The notes: a model not told the origin generated them from the letters alone. A stretch of 64,000 bases of DNA from Legionellales bacterium (GCA_002721165.1 PBJS01000024.1:1-64000); one strand, 5' to 3'; numbered from the stretch's first letter, positions 14,773-24,443 are shown. Made by a program: numbers and translations.

Positions 14773-15624
14773 ATGAATAAAAAAATACATAGAAAACAAG
14801 CTAATATTGACTCTAAAGTGGTAGAGGACTTTGGTAAAGAGTGGGAAGCATTCAATCAGGAGGCTTTTATCGGCGAAAGCTTAGAGAGTGCGTTTAATCA
14901 ATACTTTTGTATTTTTCCTATGGAAAAATTAAATACAAACTCTGTAGGCTTCGATATGGGTTGTGGCAGTGGGCGTTGGGCAAAACTGATTGCTCCAAAA
15001 GTAAAACAATTAAACTGTATTGATCCAAGTAATTTAGCACTAGAACAAGCAAAAAAAAATCTGTCCGAATTCCCAAACTGCAAATTTGAATGCGCTTCAG
15101 TTTCAGATAATACTCTCGAAACCAATTCTCAGGATTTTGGATATTGTTTAGGAGTGTTACATCATATTCCAAATACACTTGAAGGTCTTAAATGTTGTGC
15201 TGAAAAAATGAAAAAGGGGGCGCCTTTCCTTTTATATATGTATTACCGTTTTGATAATAAGCCAATATGGTTTAAGTTTATTTGGAAGTTATCTGATATT
15301 TTTCGAAGAGTTATAAGTAAGCTGCCTTTCCCTATAAAATTATTTGTTTGTTTCGTTATTGCTGTATTTATTTATTACCCTCTTTCAAGATTCTCTTTAC
15401 TTCTTGAGAAACTTAAAATTAACGTTTCAAACATACCACTATCTGACCATCGTAATAAAACTTTTTATGTTTTAAAAACTGATGCATTAGATAGATTTGG
15501 AACAAGGTTAGAAAAAAGATTTACAAAAAATGAAATTCGAGAAATGATGGCTAAAGCGGGATTCAAAGATATTTCATTTAGTAACGGTACTCCTTTTTGG
15601 GTAGCAATTGGGACAAAATCCTAG
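14773..15624 (+). CDS. Class I SAM-dependent methyltransferase of unknown substrate
   Basis: The 283-residue protein has the SAM-binding glycine-rich loop FDMGCGSGRWAKLI (about residues 59-72), an acidic residue ending strand 2 (CIDPSN) and the post-III segment GYCLGVLHHIPNT. A hydrophobic stretch at about residues 190-208 suggests membrane contact. Similar proteins occur in glycan and lipid-modification clusters, but nothing here identifies the acceptor. The gene stands alone on the plus strand, divergent from the MGMT gene and convergent on guaA with 10 bases between. Confidence 0.75.
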   Translation: MNKKIHRKQANIDSKVVEDFGKEWEAFNQEAFIGESLESAFNQYFCIFPMEKLNTNSVGFDMGCGSGRWAKLIAPKVKQLNCIDPSNLALEQAKKNLSEFPNCKFECASVSDNTLETNSQDFGYCLGVLHHIPNTLEGLKCCAEKMKKGAPFLLYMYYRFDNKPIWFKFIWKLSDIFRRVISKLPFPIKLFVCFVIAVFIYYPLSRFSLLLEKLKINVSNIPLSDHRNKTFYVLKTDALDRFGTRLEKRFTKNEIREMMAKAGFKDISFSNGTPFWVAIGTKS

Positions 15625-15634
15625 AGCAATAATC

Positions 15635-17209
15635 TTATTCCCACTCGATTGTTGCTGGTGGTTTACCTGAAATATCATAAGTCACCCTCGATATGCCCTC
15701 AACCTCATTAATAATACGATTAGAGACTTTTTCTAGAAATTCATAGGGTAAGTGCGCCCAGTGTGCCGTCATAAAATCAACAGTCACAACAGCTCGAAGT
15801 GCGATAACGTAATCATATTTACGGGTATCCCCCATTACACCGACCGACCTAACGGGTAAGAACACCGAAAAAGCCTGACTAACATCATCGTACAGGTCAT
15901 GTTCCCTGAGTTCTTCAATATAAATATTATCTGCAAGACGCAATAGATCGGCGTATTCTTTTTTTACTTCCCCTAAAATTCTAACCCCCAGTCCCGGCCC
16001 AGGAAACGGGTGTCGATACACAAGTGATTTAGGTAACCCAAGTTCTATACCTATTTTTCGAACCTCATCTTTAAATAATTCACGCAGGGGTTCAACTAAT
16101 TCCATTTTCATATTATCTGGCAAACCACCGACATTGTGGTGTGATTTTATTACATGCGCCTTACCAGTCTCGACACCTGCCGATTCAATAACATCAGGAT
16201 AAATAGTACCTTGTGCCAGCCACTTTGTGTCCTCAAGACTTTTTGCCTGTTCTTCGAAAATCTTGATGAATTCAACACCGATGATTTTACGTTTCTCCTC
16301 AGGGTCACTAACCCCTTTTAGAACTTTTAAGAAACGAGATTCAGCATCAATGCGAATAACATTTATTCCCATGTGTTTAGCAAATGTCTCCATGACCTGG
16401 GCAGCTTCATTTAATCTCAGCAATCCATTATCAACAAATACACAGGTTAATTGCTTGCCAATTGCTTTCTGAAGTAGTGCGGCAACAACAGATGAATCAA
16501 CACCTCCCGATAAGGCTAAAAGCACCTTATCGCTACCTACTTTTTCCTTAACACGTGTGATTGAATCATCAACAATCTTCTCAGTTGTCCACAAAGATTG
16601 ACAGCCAACAATTTCATGAAGAAAACGCTCCAATATTTTCATGCCTTGTGTAGTGTGGGTGACTTCAGGATGAAATTGCAGGCCATAGAACTTACGGTCT
16701 TCATCTGCCATCGCGGCAATTGCTGTGTTATCAGTTGAGGCAATTGATTTGAAGCCTTTGGGTAAGGATGCAACTTGGTCACCATGACTCATCCATACGT
16801 TTAAAAGACCATGACCCTCATCATTTGTCTCGTCTTGTATATCTTTAAATAAGTCTGAATGGCCGCGTGCTCTGATTTGTGCATAGCCGAATTCTCTTAG
16901 ATTTGAACTGACAACCTTCCCACCAAGTTGCTCAGCCATGGTTTGCATCCCATAACAAATACCTAAAACGGGTCGTCCTATATTGAAAACTAATTCAGGC
17001 GCACGAAAGCCATTAAGAGAAGTAACAGATTCCGGACCACCAGATAAGATGATTGCGCTAGGTTTGAAATCTTTTATTTTTTGATCGTCAATCTCGTAGG
17101 AGTGAATTTCACTATAGACGCCCGCCTCGCGAACACGTCTTGCTATCAATTGGGTATATTGGGAACCAAAATCAAGAATAAGTATTCTTTCGGAATGAAT
17201 GTCTGTCAT
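15635..17209 (-). CDS. guaA: GMP synthase (glutamine-hydrolysing)
   Basis: The 524-residue enzyme aminates XMP to GMP. The N-terminal class I glutaminase domain has the catalytic C85 in GICYGMQ and the FHPEVTHT histidine and glutamate. The ATP pyrophosphatase domain has the P-loop LALSGGVDSSV. The C-terminal dimerisation domain ends RVTYDISGKPPATIEWE, the standard GuaA end. It follows guaB, with a cupredoxin gene inserted between, in the same direction. It is probably transcribed from the guaB promoter. Confidence 0.98.
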   Translation of the reverse strand: MTDIHSERILILDFGSQYTQLIARRVREAGVYSEIHSYEIDDQKIKDFKPSAIILSGGPESVTSLNGFRAPELVFNIGRPVLGICYGMQTMAEQLGGKVVSSNLREFGYAQIRARGHSDLFKDIQDETNDEGHGLLNVWMSHGDQVASLPKGFKSIASTDNTAIAAMADEDRKFYGLQFHPEVTHTTQGMKILERFLHEIVGCQSLWTTEKIVDDSITRVKEKVGSDKVLLALSGGVDSSVVAALLQKAIGKQLTCVFVDNGLLRLNEAAQVMETFAKHMGINVIRIDAESRFLKVLKGVSDPEEKRKIIGVEFIKIFEEQAKSLEDTKWLAQGTIYPDVIESAGVETGKAHVIKSHHNVGGLPDNMKMELVEPLRELFKDEVRKIGIELGLPKSLVYRHPFPGPGLGVRILGEVKKEYADLLRLADNIYIEELREHDLYDDVSQAFSVFLPVRSVGVMGDTRKYDYVIALRAVVTVDFMTAHWAHLPYEFLEKVSNRIINEVEGISRVTYDISGKPPATIEWE

Positions 17210-17241
17210 TAAATAAAATTTTTTATAAAATTCTCTCTGTC

Positions 17242-17703
17242 CTATTTACCAAAAGATAATGAACCAACAATATTAATGGTACCAACCATACCCATTTCTT
17301 CATGATTATCCTTATGACAATAAAGTTTTAAATTTTTACCTTTTTTCATAGGATAAAAATACCATTCAACAGTTGAGTTGGGGAATACCTCAATATCATG
17401 AATATCGCCGTAAACTTCAGCTAGTGCTTTACCATTTGGGCCAACGACTTCAATCTTACGGGTATAGATGCGAGTTGCAAAAGCATCGGTGCTAAAGTAA
17501 TGCGCATTGGGACTTGGGTTTGATATAACCAGCTTGTAGTGCTTACCGCGTTCGAATGTAAGGTCATTTGGTATGAATACCATCTTGCCATCTTTAGTCC
17601 CCGCTTCGACTTTTACCTCGATTGCTTTACCGCCATGTTTTCTCTCCTCAGAAAATAAAGGTAAAGCAAAGAAAAATAACACTAGATAGGTAATCATTCT
17701 CAT
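17242..17703 (-). CDS. Periplasmic cupredoxin (type 1 copper protein)
   Basis: The start is set at the ATG at 17703, which has GGAGAAG 6 bases upstream and begins a signal peptide; an upstream in-frame start at 17751 adds 16 polar residues. The 153-residue product has an exported beta-rich domain. Likely copper ligands are H68 in PNAHYF, C129 in LYCHKDNH, H134 (or H130), and M137 or M139. This is the plastocyanin/azurin pattern, so it is probably a single-electron carrier or copper-binding protein. It lies 32 bases before guaA and 61 after guaB's stop, an odd place for a redox protein. Its partner is unknown; the cytochromes at 2010-5325 are a possibility only. Confidence 0.8.
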   Translation of the reverse strand: MRMITYLVLFFFALPLFSEERKHGGKAIEVKVEAGTKDGKMVFIPNDLTFERGKHYKLVISNPSPNAHYFSTDAFATRIYTRKIEVVGPNGKALAEVYGDIHDIEVFPNSTVEWYFYPMKKGKNLKLYCHKDNHEEMGMVGTINIVGSLSFGK

Positions 17704-17764
17704 ATTTTTCTTCTCCAATAAATAGACCGGTTTATGTTTATCGCATTTCAAATATTATTAAAAT

Positions 17765-19225
17765 TTACATACGATAGTTTGGTGGCTCCTTGGTAATTGC
17801 AACATCATGTACGTGGCTTTCTTTAAATCCAGCGCTTGTTAACCTGACAAATTTTGCTTTATCTCTCATTTCTTCTAAGTTGGTACATCCCGTATAGCCC
17901 AATGCCGCTCTGATGCCGCCACAGAGTTGGTGGATAACTGCATCAAGTGCACCTTTGTAAGGTACACGGCCTTCAATACCTTCGGGTATGAGTTTTTCAA
18001 CCTCATCATTCTCCTGAAAATAACGATCCGAAGAGCCGTATTCCTCAGCCATTGCACCTAATGAGCCCATTCCCCTATATGTCTTGTAGGAACGCCCCTG
18101 ATAAAGCTCAACCTCGCCAGGCGCTTCCTCTGTTCCAGCAAACAACCCACCAATCATCATGCTGTTTGCTCCAGCTGCAAGTCCTTTCGCCAAATCACCT
18201 GAATAACGAACACCGCCATCTGATATAACTGGTATACCTTTATTTTTAAGCGCCTTTGCTACGTTTGTTACCGCTGAAACCTGTGGCATACCTACACCAC
18301 TTACAATTCGTGTCGTACAAATTGAACCTGGACCGATTCCAACCTTAACTGCGTCTGCACCTGCCTTAACCAATGCCAATGCAGCATCCGCTGTCGCTAT
18401 ATTCCCGCCAATAATTTCTGTATCTTTAAAATTTGTTTTTATCCATTTCACCATATCCAACACACCTTTTGAGTGACCATGGGCAGTATCAACAACAATG
18501 ACATCAACACGAGATTCAACAAGTTGCTCAACTCGACTCTTTGAAATTTCTCCTACACCAACTGCAGCCCCTACTCTCAAACGCTCAGCCTCATCTAAAC
18601 AAGCATTTGGATACTCAGAGGCTTTTTGCATATCTTTGACTGTAATTAATCCTGCAAGCTGAAATTTATTATTTACGACTAAAACTTTTTCAATACGATG
18701 TTTATGTAAAAGTGTGCGAATTTCTTCTTTGGTCGCATGTTCCTGAACGGTAACCAAAGATTCCTTTCTGGTCATAATATTTCTGACAGGATCATCTGTT
18801 TTTTCTTCAAAACGCAAATCTCGGCTTGTGACAATACCAACGAGGTCATCTCCGTCCACCACAGGAACTCCTGAAATATTTTTTTGTCTGGTTAAATCAA
18901 TGACCTCTTGAATGCTAGTGTAAGGAGTAACGGTTACAGGTTCTTGAATGATGCCACTCTCATATTTTTTAACACGGCGAACGTTCTTTGCCTGAAGCTC
19001 AGGAGACATATTTTTATGAATGATGCCGACACCGCCCTCCTGTGCTAATGCTATTGCCAGCTCTGATTCGGTTACAGTATCCATTGCCGCTGAGACGAGA
19101 GGGATATTCATTTTTATCTCACGAGTTAGCTGAGTTTCCAATGATGCTTGCCGAGGGAGGATCTCTGAATAATCAGGAACTAGTAAAACATCGTCAAATG
19201 TAAGGGCTTCTTCCGTAATATTCAT
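17765..19225 (-). CDS. guaB: IMP dehydrogenase
   Basis: The 486-residue enzyme oxidises IMP to XMP with NAD, the committed step to guanine nucleotides. The TIM barrel carries the catalytic loop GPGSICTTRIVSGVG with the active-site cysteine. The flap contains GMGSLGAMAEEYGSSDRYFQ. Two CBS domains are inserted at about residues 90-205, where ATP or GTP regulate the family. The start region LTFDDVLLVPDYSEILPR is typical. A good promoter lies at 19261-19288. No PurR-type box was seen. Confidence 0.98.
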   Translation of the reverse strand: MNITEEALTFDDVLLVPDYSEILPRQASLETQLTREIKMNIPLVSAAMDTVTESELAIALAQEGGVGIIHKNMSPELQAKNVRRVKKYESGIIQEPVTVTPYTSIQEVIDLTRQKNISGVPVVDGDDLVGIVTSRDLRFEEKTDDPVRNIMTRKESLVTVQEHATKEEIRTLLHKHRIEKVLVVNNKFQLAGLITVKDMQKASEYPNACLDEAERLRVGAAVGVGEISKSRVEQLVESRVDVIVVDTAHGHSKGVLDMVKWIKTNFKDTEIIGGNIATADAALALVKAGADAVKVGIGPGSICTTRIVSGVGMPQVSAVTNVAKALKNKGIPVISDGGVRYSGDLAKGLAAGANSMMIGGLFAGTEEAPGEVELYQGRSYKTYRGMGSLGAMAEEYGSSDRYFQENDEVEKLIPEGIEGRVPYKGALDAVIHQLCGGIRAALGYTGCTNLEEMRDKAKFVRLTSAGFKESHVHDVAITKEPPNYRM

Positions 19226-19260
19226 GACAAGACCCTGTATTGGATTTAAAATAGCCGTGC

Positions 19261-19288
19261 ATTATAGTCCGAACTTTGATAACGGCAA
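19261..19288 (-). promoter_or_regulatory. Sigma-70 promoter of guaB
   Basis: On the minus strand, TTGCCG (19283-19288), 16 bases, then TATAAT (19261-19266), about 36 bases upstream of the guaB ATG. It lies in the 111-base gap shared with the divergent xseA. Confidence 0.6.
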
Positions 19289-19336
19289 GTCCGTCTTGTA
19301 ATTTATTTCCAATTTTCTTCAATTAAAAAATAGAAA

Positions 19337-20701
19337 ATGGCCAAAACTAGATCAAATAATACGGTTCCAACGACCGAAGACATCTACACAATTAGTCGTC
19401 TAAATCATGAAGTCAGGCAACTTCTGGAGGAGGTATTCCCAGTGGTCTGGGTAGAAGGTGAGATTTCTAACCTAGCCAAACCAGCTTCGGGCCATTTTTA
19501 TTTCACCCTAAAGGACGATAATGCTCAGGTAAGATGTGCTTTTTTCAAGAATAGGCACGCTAATTTGAGCTTTGACCTTGATAATGGACAAAAGGTACTC
19601 GCGAAAGCAAATGTTGGACTCTACGAGGGGCGTGGTGAATATCAACTTATTATCGAACAAATAGAACCAGCAGGTGCTGGAGCACTGCAAATCGCATTCG
19701 ATGCCCTAAAACAAAAACTTGCTGCCGAGGGATTATTTGATGAAAAACATAAAAAAGACCTTCCAATATACCCTAAAACAATCGGCATTATCACTTCTGC
19801 GACGGGTGCCGCCATTCGCGACATTTTAAGTATTTTGAAACGTCGCTACCCGCTTGGCAACCTTGTGATCTATCCCGTCCCCGTACAAGGAGAAGATGCT
19901 GCTGCCACGATAGCAAAAAAAATAAAAGTTGCTGAAAAAAGAAATGAGTGCGACTTACTTATTCTTACACGTGGAGGGGGATCACTAGAGGATTTATGGG
20001 CATTTAATGAAGAAATTGTTGCGCGAGCAATATTTGATATCAACACACCAATTATCAGTGGTATCGGTCATGAAATTGATTTTACAATCGCAGATTTTGT
20101 CGTCGACTTAAGGGCTGCAACACCATCAGCAGCAGCAGAATTAGCAACACCAGATATTAATGAAGTGATACAAAAATTAAGTAATCGTGAAAAACAATTG
20201 ATACGTTTTCAAAAACAAATCATAGAAAACTTTAAAAATTATGTTGAAATTTTTTTCAGGAAGCTTCCACAACCTAGTCAAAAACTATTTGAGCTGATAC
20301 AACGTACTGATGAATATTCTATGCGCCTTAAGTACAATATCGAAAAAAAGATGACATCCGAAAAAATTATGCTTACAGAAATAAATAATAATCTTGAAAA
20401 ATTAAACCCTATCCAAGTTATCATTAAACAACTTGATTATATAAAGAATTTGAATACCCGGTTTAATGGGGCAGTTACTTTATATTTTGAAAAAACAAAA
20501 AATAAAATATTAAGAATAGATGATATATTAAAATCAATTAGTCCTATTTCAACTTTAGATAGAGGTTATGCAATCGTCACTGATCGTAAAACTAAAAAAA
20601 TCATTAAAAATGCCAATCATTTAAAAATAGGCAAAAAAATACATGTGAAATTAGCAAGTTCGGAAATTGATTCAACAGTGGATAAAATTTATGAAAAATA
20701 G
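19337..20701 (+). CDS. xseA: Exodeoxyribonuclease VII large subunit
   Basis: XseA is the large subunit of the nuclease that degrades single-stranded DNA into short oligonucleotides. At 454 residues it has the N-terminal OB fold (VWVEGEISNLAKPASGHFYFTLKD), the catalytic core with GIITSATGAAIRDIL and LILTRGGGSLEDLWAFNEE, the GHEIDFTIADFVVDLRAATPSAAAE segment, then a long coiled coil and a short C-terminal domain with LDRGYAIV. The small subunit XseB is not in the window. The M23 peptidase gene overlaps its 3' end by 11 bases. Confidence 0.97.
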   Translation: MAKTRSNNTVPTTEDIYTISRLNHEVRQLLEEVFPVVWVEGEISNLAKPASGHFYFTLKDDNAQVRCAFFKNRHANLSFDLDNGQKVLAKANVGLYEGRGEYQLIIEQIEPAGAGALQIAFDALKQKLAAEGLFDEKHKKDLPIYPKTIGIITSATGAAIRDILSILKRRYPLGNLVIYPVPVQGEDAAATIAKKIKVAEKRNECDLLILTRGGGSLEDLWAFNEEIVARAIFDINTPIISGIGHEIDFTIADFVVDLRAATPSAAAELATPDINEVIQKLSNREKQLIRFQKQIIENFKNYVEIFFRKLPQPSQKLFELIQRTDEYSMRLKYNIEKKMTSEKIMLTEINNNLEKLNPIQVIIKQLDYIKNLNTRFNGAVTLYFEKTKNKILRIDDILKSISPISTLDRGYAIVTDRKTKKIIKNANHLKIGKKIHVKLASSEIDSTVDKIYEK

Positions 20702-21518
20702 ATTATTATCTTTTTTAATCTCAACTTGCCTAGCAATCGCATTTAGTTTTGTTAATGCTAATGAATTGCCAGATGAGTTAAATGCCCCTGGTGGAGTTGT
20801 GATAATACCAATCAATTCAAAAGATAGGCCAAAGGCATTTTTTTATGACAAAAGGGTATTGGTAATTGGTGAGAGCCAGAATTGGAAAGCAATTATCGGC
20901 ATCCCATTAAAAATAGAATTAGGTGAACACAAATTAAAAGTTGTAAGTAATGGAGTTGAAGCTAATTATCTTTTCGAAGTGGTAGGTAAGGCATATGAAG
21001 CACAATATCTTACTATTAAAAATAAACGTCAGGTTAATCCAAATAAAGAGGATATGTTACGTATTACAAGGGAAAGAAAATTAATCTCCAAAGCAAAAAT
21101 AAACTGGAGAGAGATAGACAATGTTCCTTTGAGATTTATCAAACCTGCTAAGGGGCCATTTAGTAGCTCTTTTGGGCTGCGTCGATTCTTTAACAACCAG
21201 CCAAGAAATCCTCATAGCGGTCTTGATATTGCCGCAGAGACAGGCACACCAATCGTTGCCCCTGCAGCAGGGATTGTAACTAACGCCGGTGATTACTTCT
21301 TTAATGGTAAAACAGTATTTTTAGACCACGGGCAGGGATTAATCACCATGTACTGTCATATGGAAAATATTAGTGTCGAAGAAGGCGATATTGTAGATGT
21401 GAACGATTTACTTGGTACTATTGGTTCCACAGGCCGAGTTACAGGCGCTCACCTGCATTGGAGCGTGATTCTAAATAACACAACTGTCGAACCACTTCTT
21501 TTTTTAAAAGCTGAGTGA
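20691..21518 (+). CDS. Periplasmic M23 (LytM) metallo-endopeptidase
   Basis: The chosen ATG at 20691 opens a signal peptide that ends at VNA (residue 23); an in-frame start at 20667 would put eight extra residues before it. The mature protein has an N-terminal beta-rich region and a C-terminal LytM domain with H175 and D179 in NPHSGLD, H223, and HLH at 254-256. The zinc and catalytic residues are therefore complete, so it should cut peptidoglycan peptide cross-links. It overlaps the end of xseA by 11 bases, so translation may be coupled. Similar peptidases next to xseA occur in other gammaproteobacteria. Confidence 0.88.
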   Translation: MKNRLLSFLISTCLAIAFSFVNANELPDELNAPGGVVIIPINSKDRPKAFFYDKRVLVIGESQNWKAIIGIPLKIELGEHKLKVVSNGVEANYLFEVVGKAYEAQYLTIKNKRQVNPNKEDMLRITRERKLISKAKINWREIDNVPLRFIKPAKGPFSSSFGLRRFFNNQPRNPHSGLDIAAETGTPIVAPAAGIVTNAGDYFFNGKTVFLDHGQGLITMYCHMENISVEEGDIVDVNDLLGTIGSTGRVTGAHLHWSVILNNTTVEPLLFLKAE

Positions 21519-21528
21519 ATCTTAATGA

Positions 21529-22479
21529 CTAAACAGAAGCTTGTATATCAGCGTGATAGGAAGAGCGTACTAATGGCGAGCTCGCGACATTAATAAAACC
21601 TAGTGATTTAGCATAACAGGCAAGTTCTTCAAATTCATCAGGATGGACATAACGCTCTACTGGTAAATGATATCGACTTGGTTGTAAATACTGGCCCATT
21701 GTGACCATATCGCAATTGTGGTCTCTCAAGTCTACCAGTACATCTTTAACCTCACCTAATTTTTCACCTAAACCTAACATCAAACCTGACTTAGTTAGAA
21801 CATTTTTATTTTTCTCTTTAAATTTTTTAATTAGTAACAAAGATGCAGAATAATCAGCTCCAGGTCTAATTTTTTTATACAAACGTGGTATAGATTCAAG
21901 GTTATGATTAAAAACATCAGGAGGTGATTTTGCTAAAATACTAAGGGCATCATCAATCTTTGAACGGAAATCTGGAACTAATATCTCAATTTTTATTTCT
22001 GAACATTCTTCTCTTATCTTATCAATACAAGTAACAAAATGCGTAGCTCCCCTATCAAGCAAATCGTCACGATCAACAGATGTAATAACGACATATTTCA
22101 GTTTCATCTCTTTAATTATATTAGCCAGATTCTTAGGTTCATTTTTGTCTGGTTCTTTTGGTTTTCCGAAAGCAACATCGCAAAACGGGCAGCGCCTTGT
22201 ACATACATCACCCAAAATCATAAAAGTCGCCGTACCACTTGTAAAACATTCCCCAATATTTGGGCAAGCAGCCTCTTCACACACTGTATGTAACTTGTTT
22301 TTCCGAATTAATTTTTTTAGATTTAGTACATCATTATTAATTGGCGCTTTAACTTTAATCCAGCGTGGTTTTCTTTTTATTTTTTTATTTGTGGATAAAA
22401 ACTGGATTGGTATTTTATTAGTCTTTAGCTTGCCACGTCTGCTTTGTTCAGGTTTTTGATAAGTGTTATTTTGATACAT
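21529..22479 (-). CDS. lipA: Lipoyl synthase
   Basis: This radical-SAM enzyme inserts two sulfur atoms into protein-bound octanoate. The auxiliary cluster cysteines C67, C72 and C78 lie in CEEAACPNIGEC. The radical-SAM cluster uses C93, C97 and C100 in CTRRCPFC. The C-terminal RSSYHA serine is a cluster ligand in LipA. At 316 residues it is a normal length with a basic N-terminal extension. It follows lipB by 16 bases in the same direction. Confidence 0.98.
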   Translation of the reverse strand: MYQNNTYQKPEQSRRGKLKTNKIPIQFLSTNKKIKRKPRWIKVKAPINNDVLNLKKLIRKNKLHTVCEEAACPNIGECFTSGTATFMILGDVCTRRCPFCDVAFGKPKEPDKNEPKNLANIIKEMKLKYVVITSVDRDDLLDRGATHFVTCIDKIREECSEIKIEILVPDFRSKIDDALSILAKSPPDVFNHNLESIPRLYKKIRPGADYSASLLLIKKFKEKNKNVLTKSGLMLGLGEKLGEVKDVLVDLRDHNCDMVTMGQYLQPSRYHLPVERYVHPDEFEELACYAKSLGFINVASSPLVRSSYHADIQASV

Positions 22480-22495
22480 AATTTAATCCAGAAAG

Positions 22496-23131
22496 TTATG
22501 CAACATCACTCAGAGTAATTGGATTTTTATCGAGGTACTCTAATATATAACTTAATAGCTCTCCTTTTGCCTTATTTAAAGTTATATTTTTTTTGAAATC
22601 GATTAACTGTGTAGGAGAGATTCCTTTCATTCCGCAAGCATTAATACCATCAAATGGCGTTAGATCCATGTCTACATTAAGTGACAAACCATGGTATGTA
22701 CAGTTTTTTTTGACGCGTAAACCTAATGAGGCAATCTTACAATCCTTAATATAAACACCAGGTGCGCCTTGTTTCCGTTCTGCATTCATACCAGAATCCT
22801 TTAGATATTGAATCACTGATGTTTCTATTAGTGAAACTAATTTTTTAATTTTATATGGTCGTCTAGACAAATCGATTAATAAATAAATAACTAATTGACC
22901 CGGGCCATGATAAGTAACTTGCCCTCCTCGATCTGTTGAAACAATAGGTATATCGCCAACGTCAATAATATGCTCTGTTTTTTTTGAGAAGCCGAGCGTA
23001 TAAACTGAAGGATGTTCGACCAACCATATTTCATCTTTTGTTGAAGAATTACGGCTTAGAGTAAAATTACGCATTAAATTATATATCTCAATATAATCTT
23101 TTGTGCCAAAATCTTTTACTTTAAACGTCAT
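22496..23131 (-). CDS. lipB: Lipoyl(octanoyl) transferase
   Basis: LipB moves octanoate from acyl carrier protein to lipoyl domains, supplying LipA's substrate. The 211-residue protein has the family motifs DRGGQVTYHGPGQLVIY and GVYIKDCKIASLGLRVKKNC, then YHGLSLNVDMDLTPF and the catalytic cysteine in INACGMKG. Its ATG overlaps the ybeD stop by 4 bases, so ybeD, lipB and lipA form one unit. Confidence 0.97.
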   Translation of the reverse strand: MTFKVKDFGTKDYIEIYNLMRNFTLSRNSSTKDEIWLVEHPSVYTLGFSKKTEHIIDVGDIPIVSTDRGGQVTYHGPGQLVIYLLIDLSRRPYKIKKLVSLIETSVIQYLKDSGMNAERKQGAPGVYIKDCKIASLGLRVKKNCTYHGLSLNVDMDLTPFDGINACGMKGISPTQLIDFKKNITLNKAKGELLSYILEYLDKNPITLSDVA

Positions 23132-23400
23132 AACGCCATTATTACCTTTTTATGTTCTGTTAAATCGAAATAAATATCATCAAGTTGCTTTCTACTTTCA
23201 GCTTCAATTGTAACGGTGACTGAAACATAATTACCTTCTTGACTATATCTGCTTTTTACTGCGCTTTCAGACAAATTAGAAATATGTTTTTTAATTATGT
23301 TCGTAACAATGATATCAAAATCATCAGACGCAATTCCCATAACTTTTATGGGAAACTCACATGGGAACTTCATAATTGTATCTTCGTCGGTCTTGCTCAT
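23128..23400 (-). CDS. ybeD: YbeD/DUF493 family protein
   Basis: A 90-residue soluble protein with FPCEFPIKVMG near the start and a Y-x-S-V-T-V-T-I-E strand, the signature of the YbeD family. The ferredoxin-like alpha/beta fold resembles ACT domains. Its function is not established, though the gene sits next to lipB in many gammaproteobacteria and has been linked to lipoate metabolism by position only. It is first in the ybeD-lipB-lipA unit. The 114 bases upstream are shared with the divergent yadG. Confidence 0.92.
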   Translation of the reverse strand: MSKTDEDTIMKFPCEFPIKVMGIASDDFDIIVTNIIKKHISNLSESAVKSRYSQEGNYVSVTVTIEAESRKQLDDIYFDLTEHKKVIMAL

Positions 23401-23514
23401 AATACTAATATAAATATTTTTTGTAAAAGATTAACATATCTTAATTTCATGTAGTATTTTTGCTATATAATATAATGAATCTGCCTATATTAAAAAATTA
23501 TTAATAACTTTCTC

Positions 23515-24432
23515 ATGACAGCACTTGTAATAGACAACTTAACAAAAATATACCCAAATAAGCTTACTGCTTTAAATAGTATTAGTTTGAATGTTAATCA
23601 AGGTGATTTCTTCGCATTACTTGGGCCAAATGGTGCAGGCAAATCAACAACCATTGGTATTATTTGCGGTCTAACTAATAAAACGTCGGGGGCTGTTAAG
23701 ATCTTTGGTAACAATATTGACGAAAATAGTGATGCCGCAAAATCCTGTATTGGGATTGTTCCACAGGAAATCAATTTCTCACAGTTCGAGACATGTCTTG
23801 AAATTGTCGTCAATCAAGGGGGATTTTACGGCATTAAACGTTGTGATGCGCTTGAGCGTGCTGAAAAATATCTACGTAAGTTAGATCTTTGGGATAAACG
23901 TAATGAACGCTCGCGTAACTTATCCGGTGGTATGAAACGACGTTTAATGATAGCAAGAGCTTTGGTTCACGAACCAAAAATGCTAATCCTAGATGAACCC
24001 ACCGCAGGAGTGGATGTTGAATTGAGGCGCTCTACCTGGAATTTTTTAAAAAGTATTAATCAAAAGGGAATCACTATTTTATTGACCACACACTACTTAG
24101 AAGAAGCAGAATCGCTTTGTAAGAATATCGCTATAATAAATGATGGTGAAATCGTAGAAAATACTTCTATGAAGAAATTATTATCGAAACTCAACAAAGA
24201 AACTTTCATTTTCGATACAGTCGAGCCTATCGAGGAACTACCAAATTTAAATGACTTCGATCTCAAATTAATAGATAACACAACTATAGAAGTAGAGGTA
24301 GACCGCAGAAATAACATTAACGAGCTTTTTGCATCCTTAACATCTAAAAATATCAATGTAACTAGTATGAAAAATAAAAGAAACCGTCTTGAAGAATTAT
24401 TTCTGAACCTATTGAATGACCGAGAAAAGTAA
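23515..24432 (+). CDS. yadG: ABC-2 type transporter ATP-binding protein YadG
   Basis: The 305-residue ATPase has Walker A GPNGAGKS, Q-loop VPQE, signature LSGGMKRR, Walker B MLILDEPTAG and the switch histidine in LTTHYLEEAE. The whole protein, including the C-terminal part ending NRLEELFLNLLND, closely resembles E. coli YadG. It pairs with the membrane protein encoded next as a probable exporter of unknown substrate. Overlapping TATAAT sequences at 23466-23476 may be its -10 element, but no -35 is evident. Confidence 0.95.
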   Translation: MTALVIDNLTKIYPNKLTALNSISLNVNQGDFFALLGPNGAGKSTTIGIICGLTNKTSGAVKIFGNNIDENSDAAKSCIGIVPQEINFSQFETCLEIVVNQGGFYGIKRCDALERAEKYLRKLDLWDKRNERSRNLSGGMKRRLMIARALVHEPKMLILDEPTAGVDVELRRSTWNFLKSINQKGITILLTTHYLEEAESLCKNIAIINDGEIVENTSMKKLLSKLNKETFIFDTVEPIEELPNLNDFDLKLIDNTTIEVEVDRRNNINELFASLTSKNINVTSMKNKRNRLEELFLNLLNDREK

Positions 24433-24443
24433 AATAAATAATT

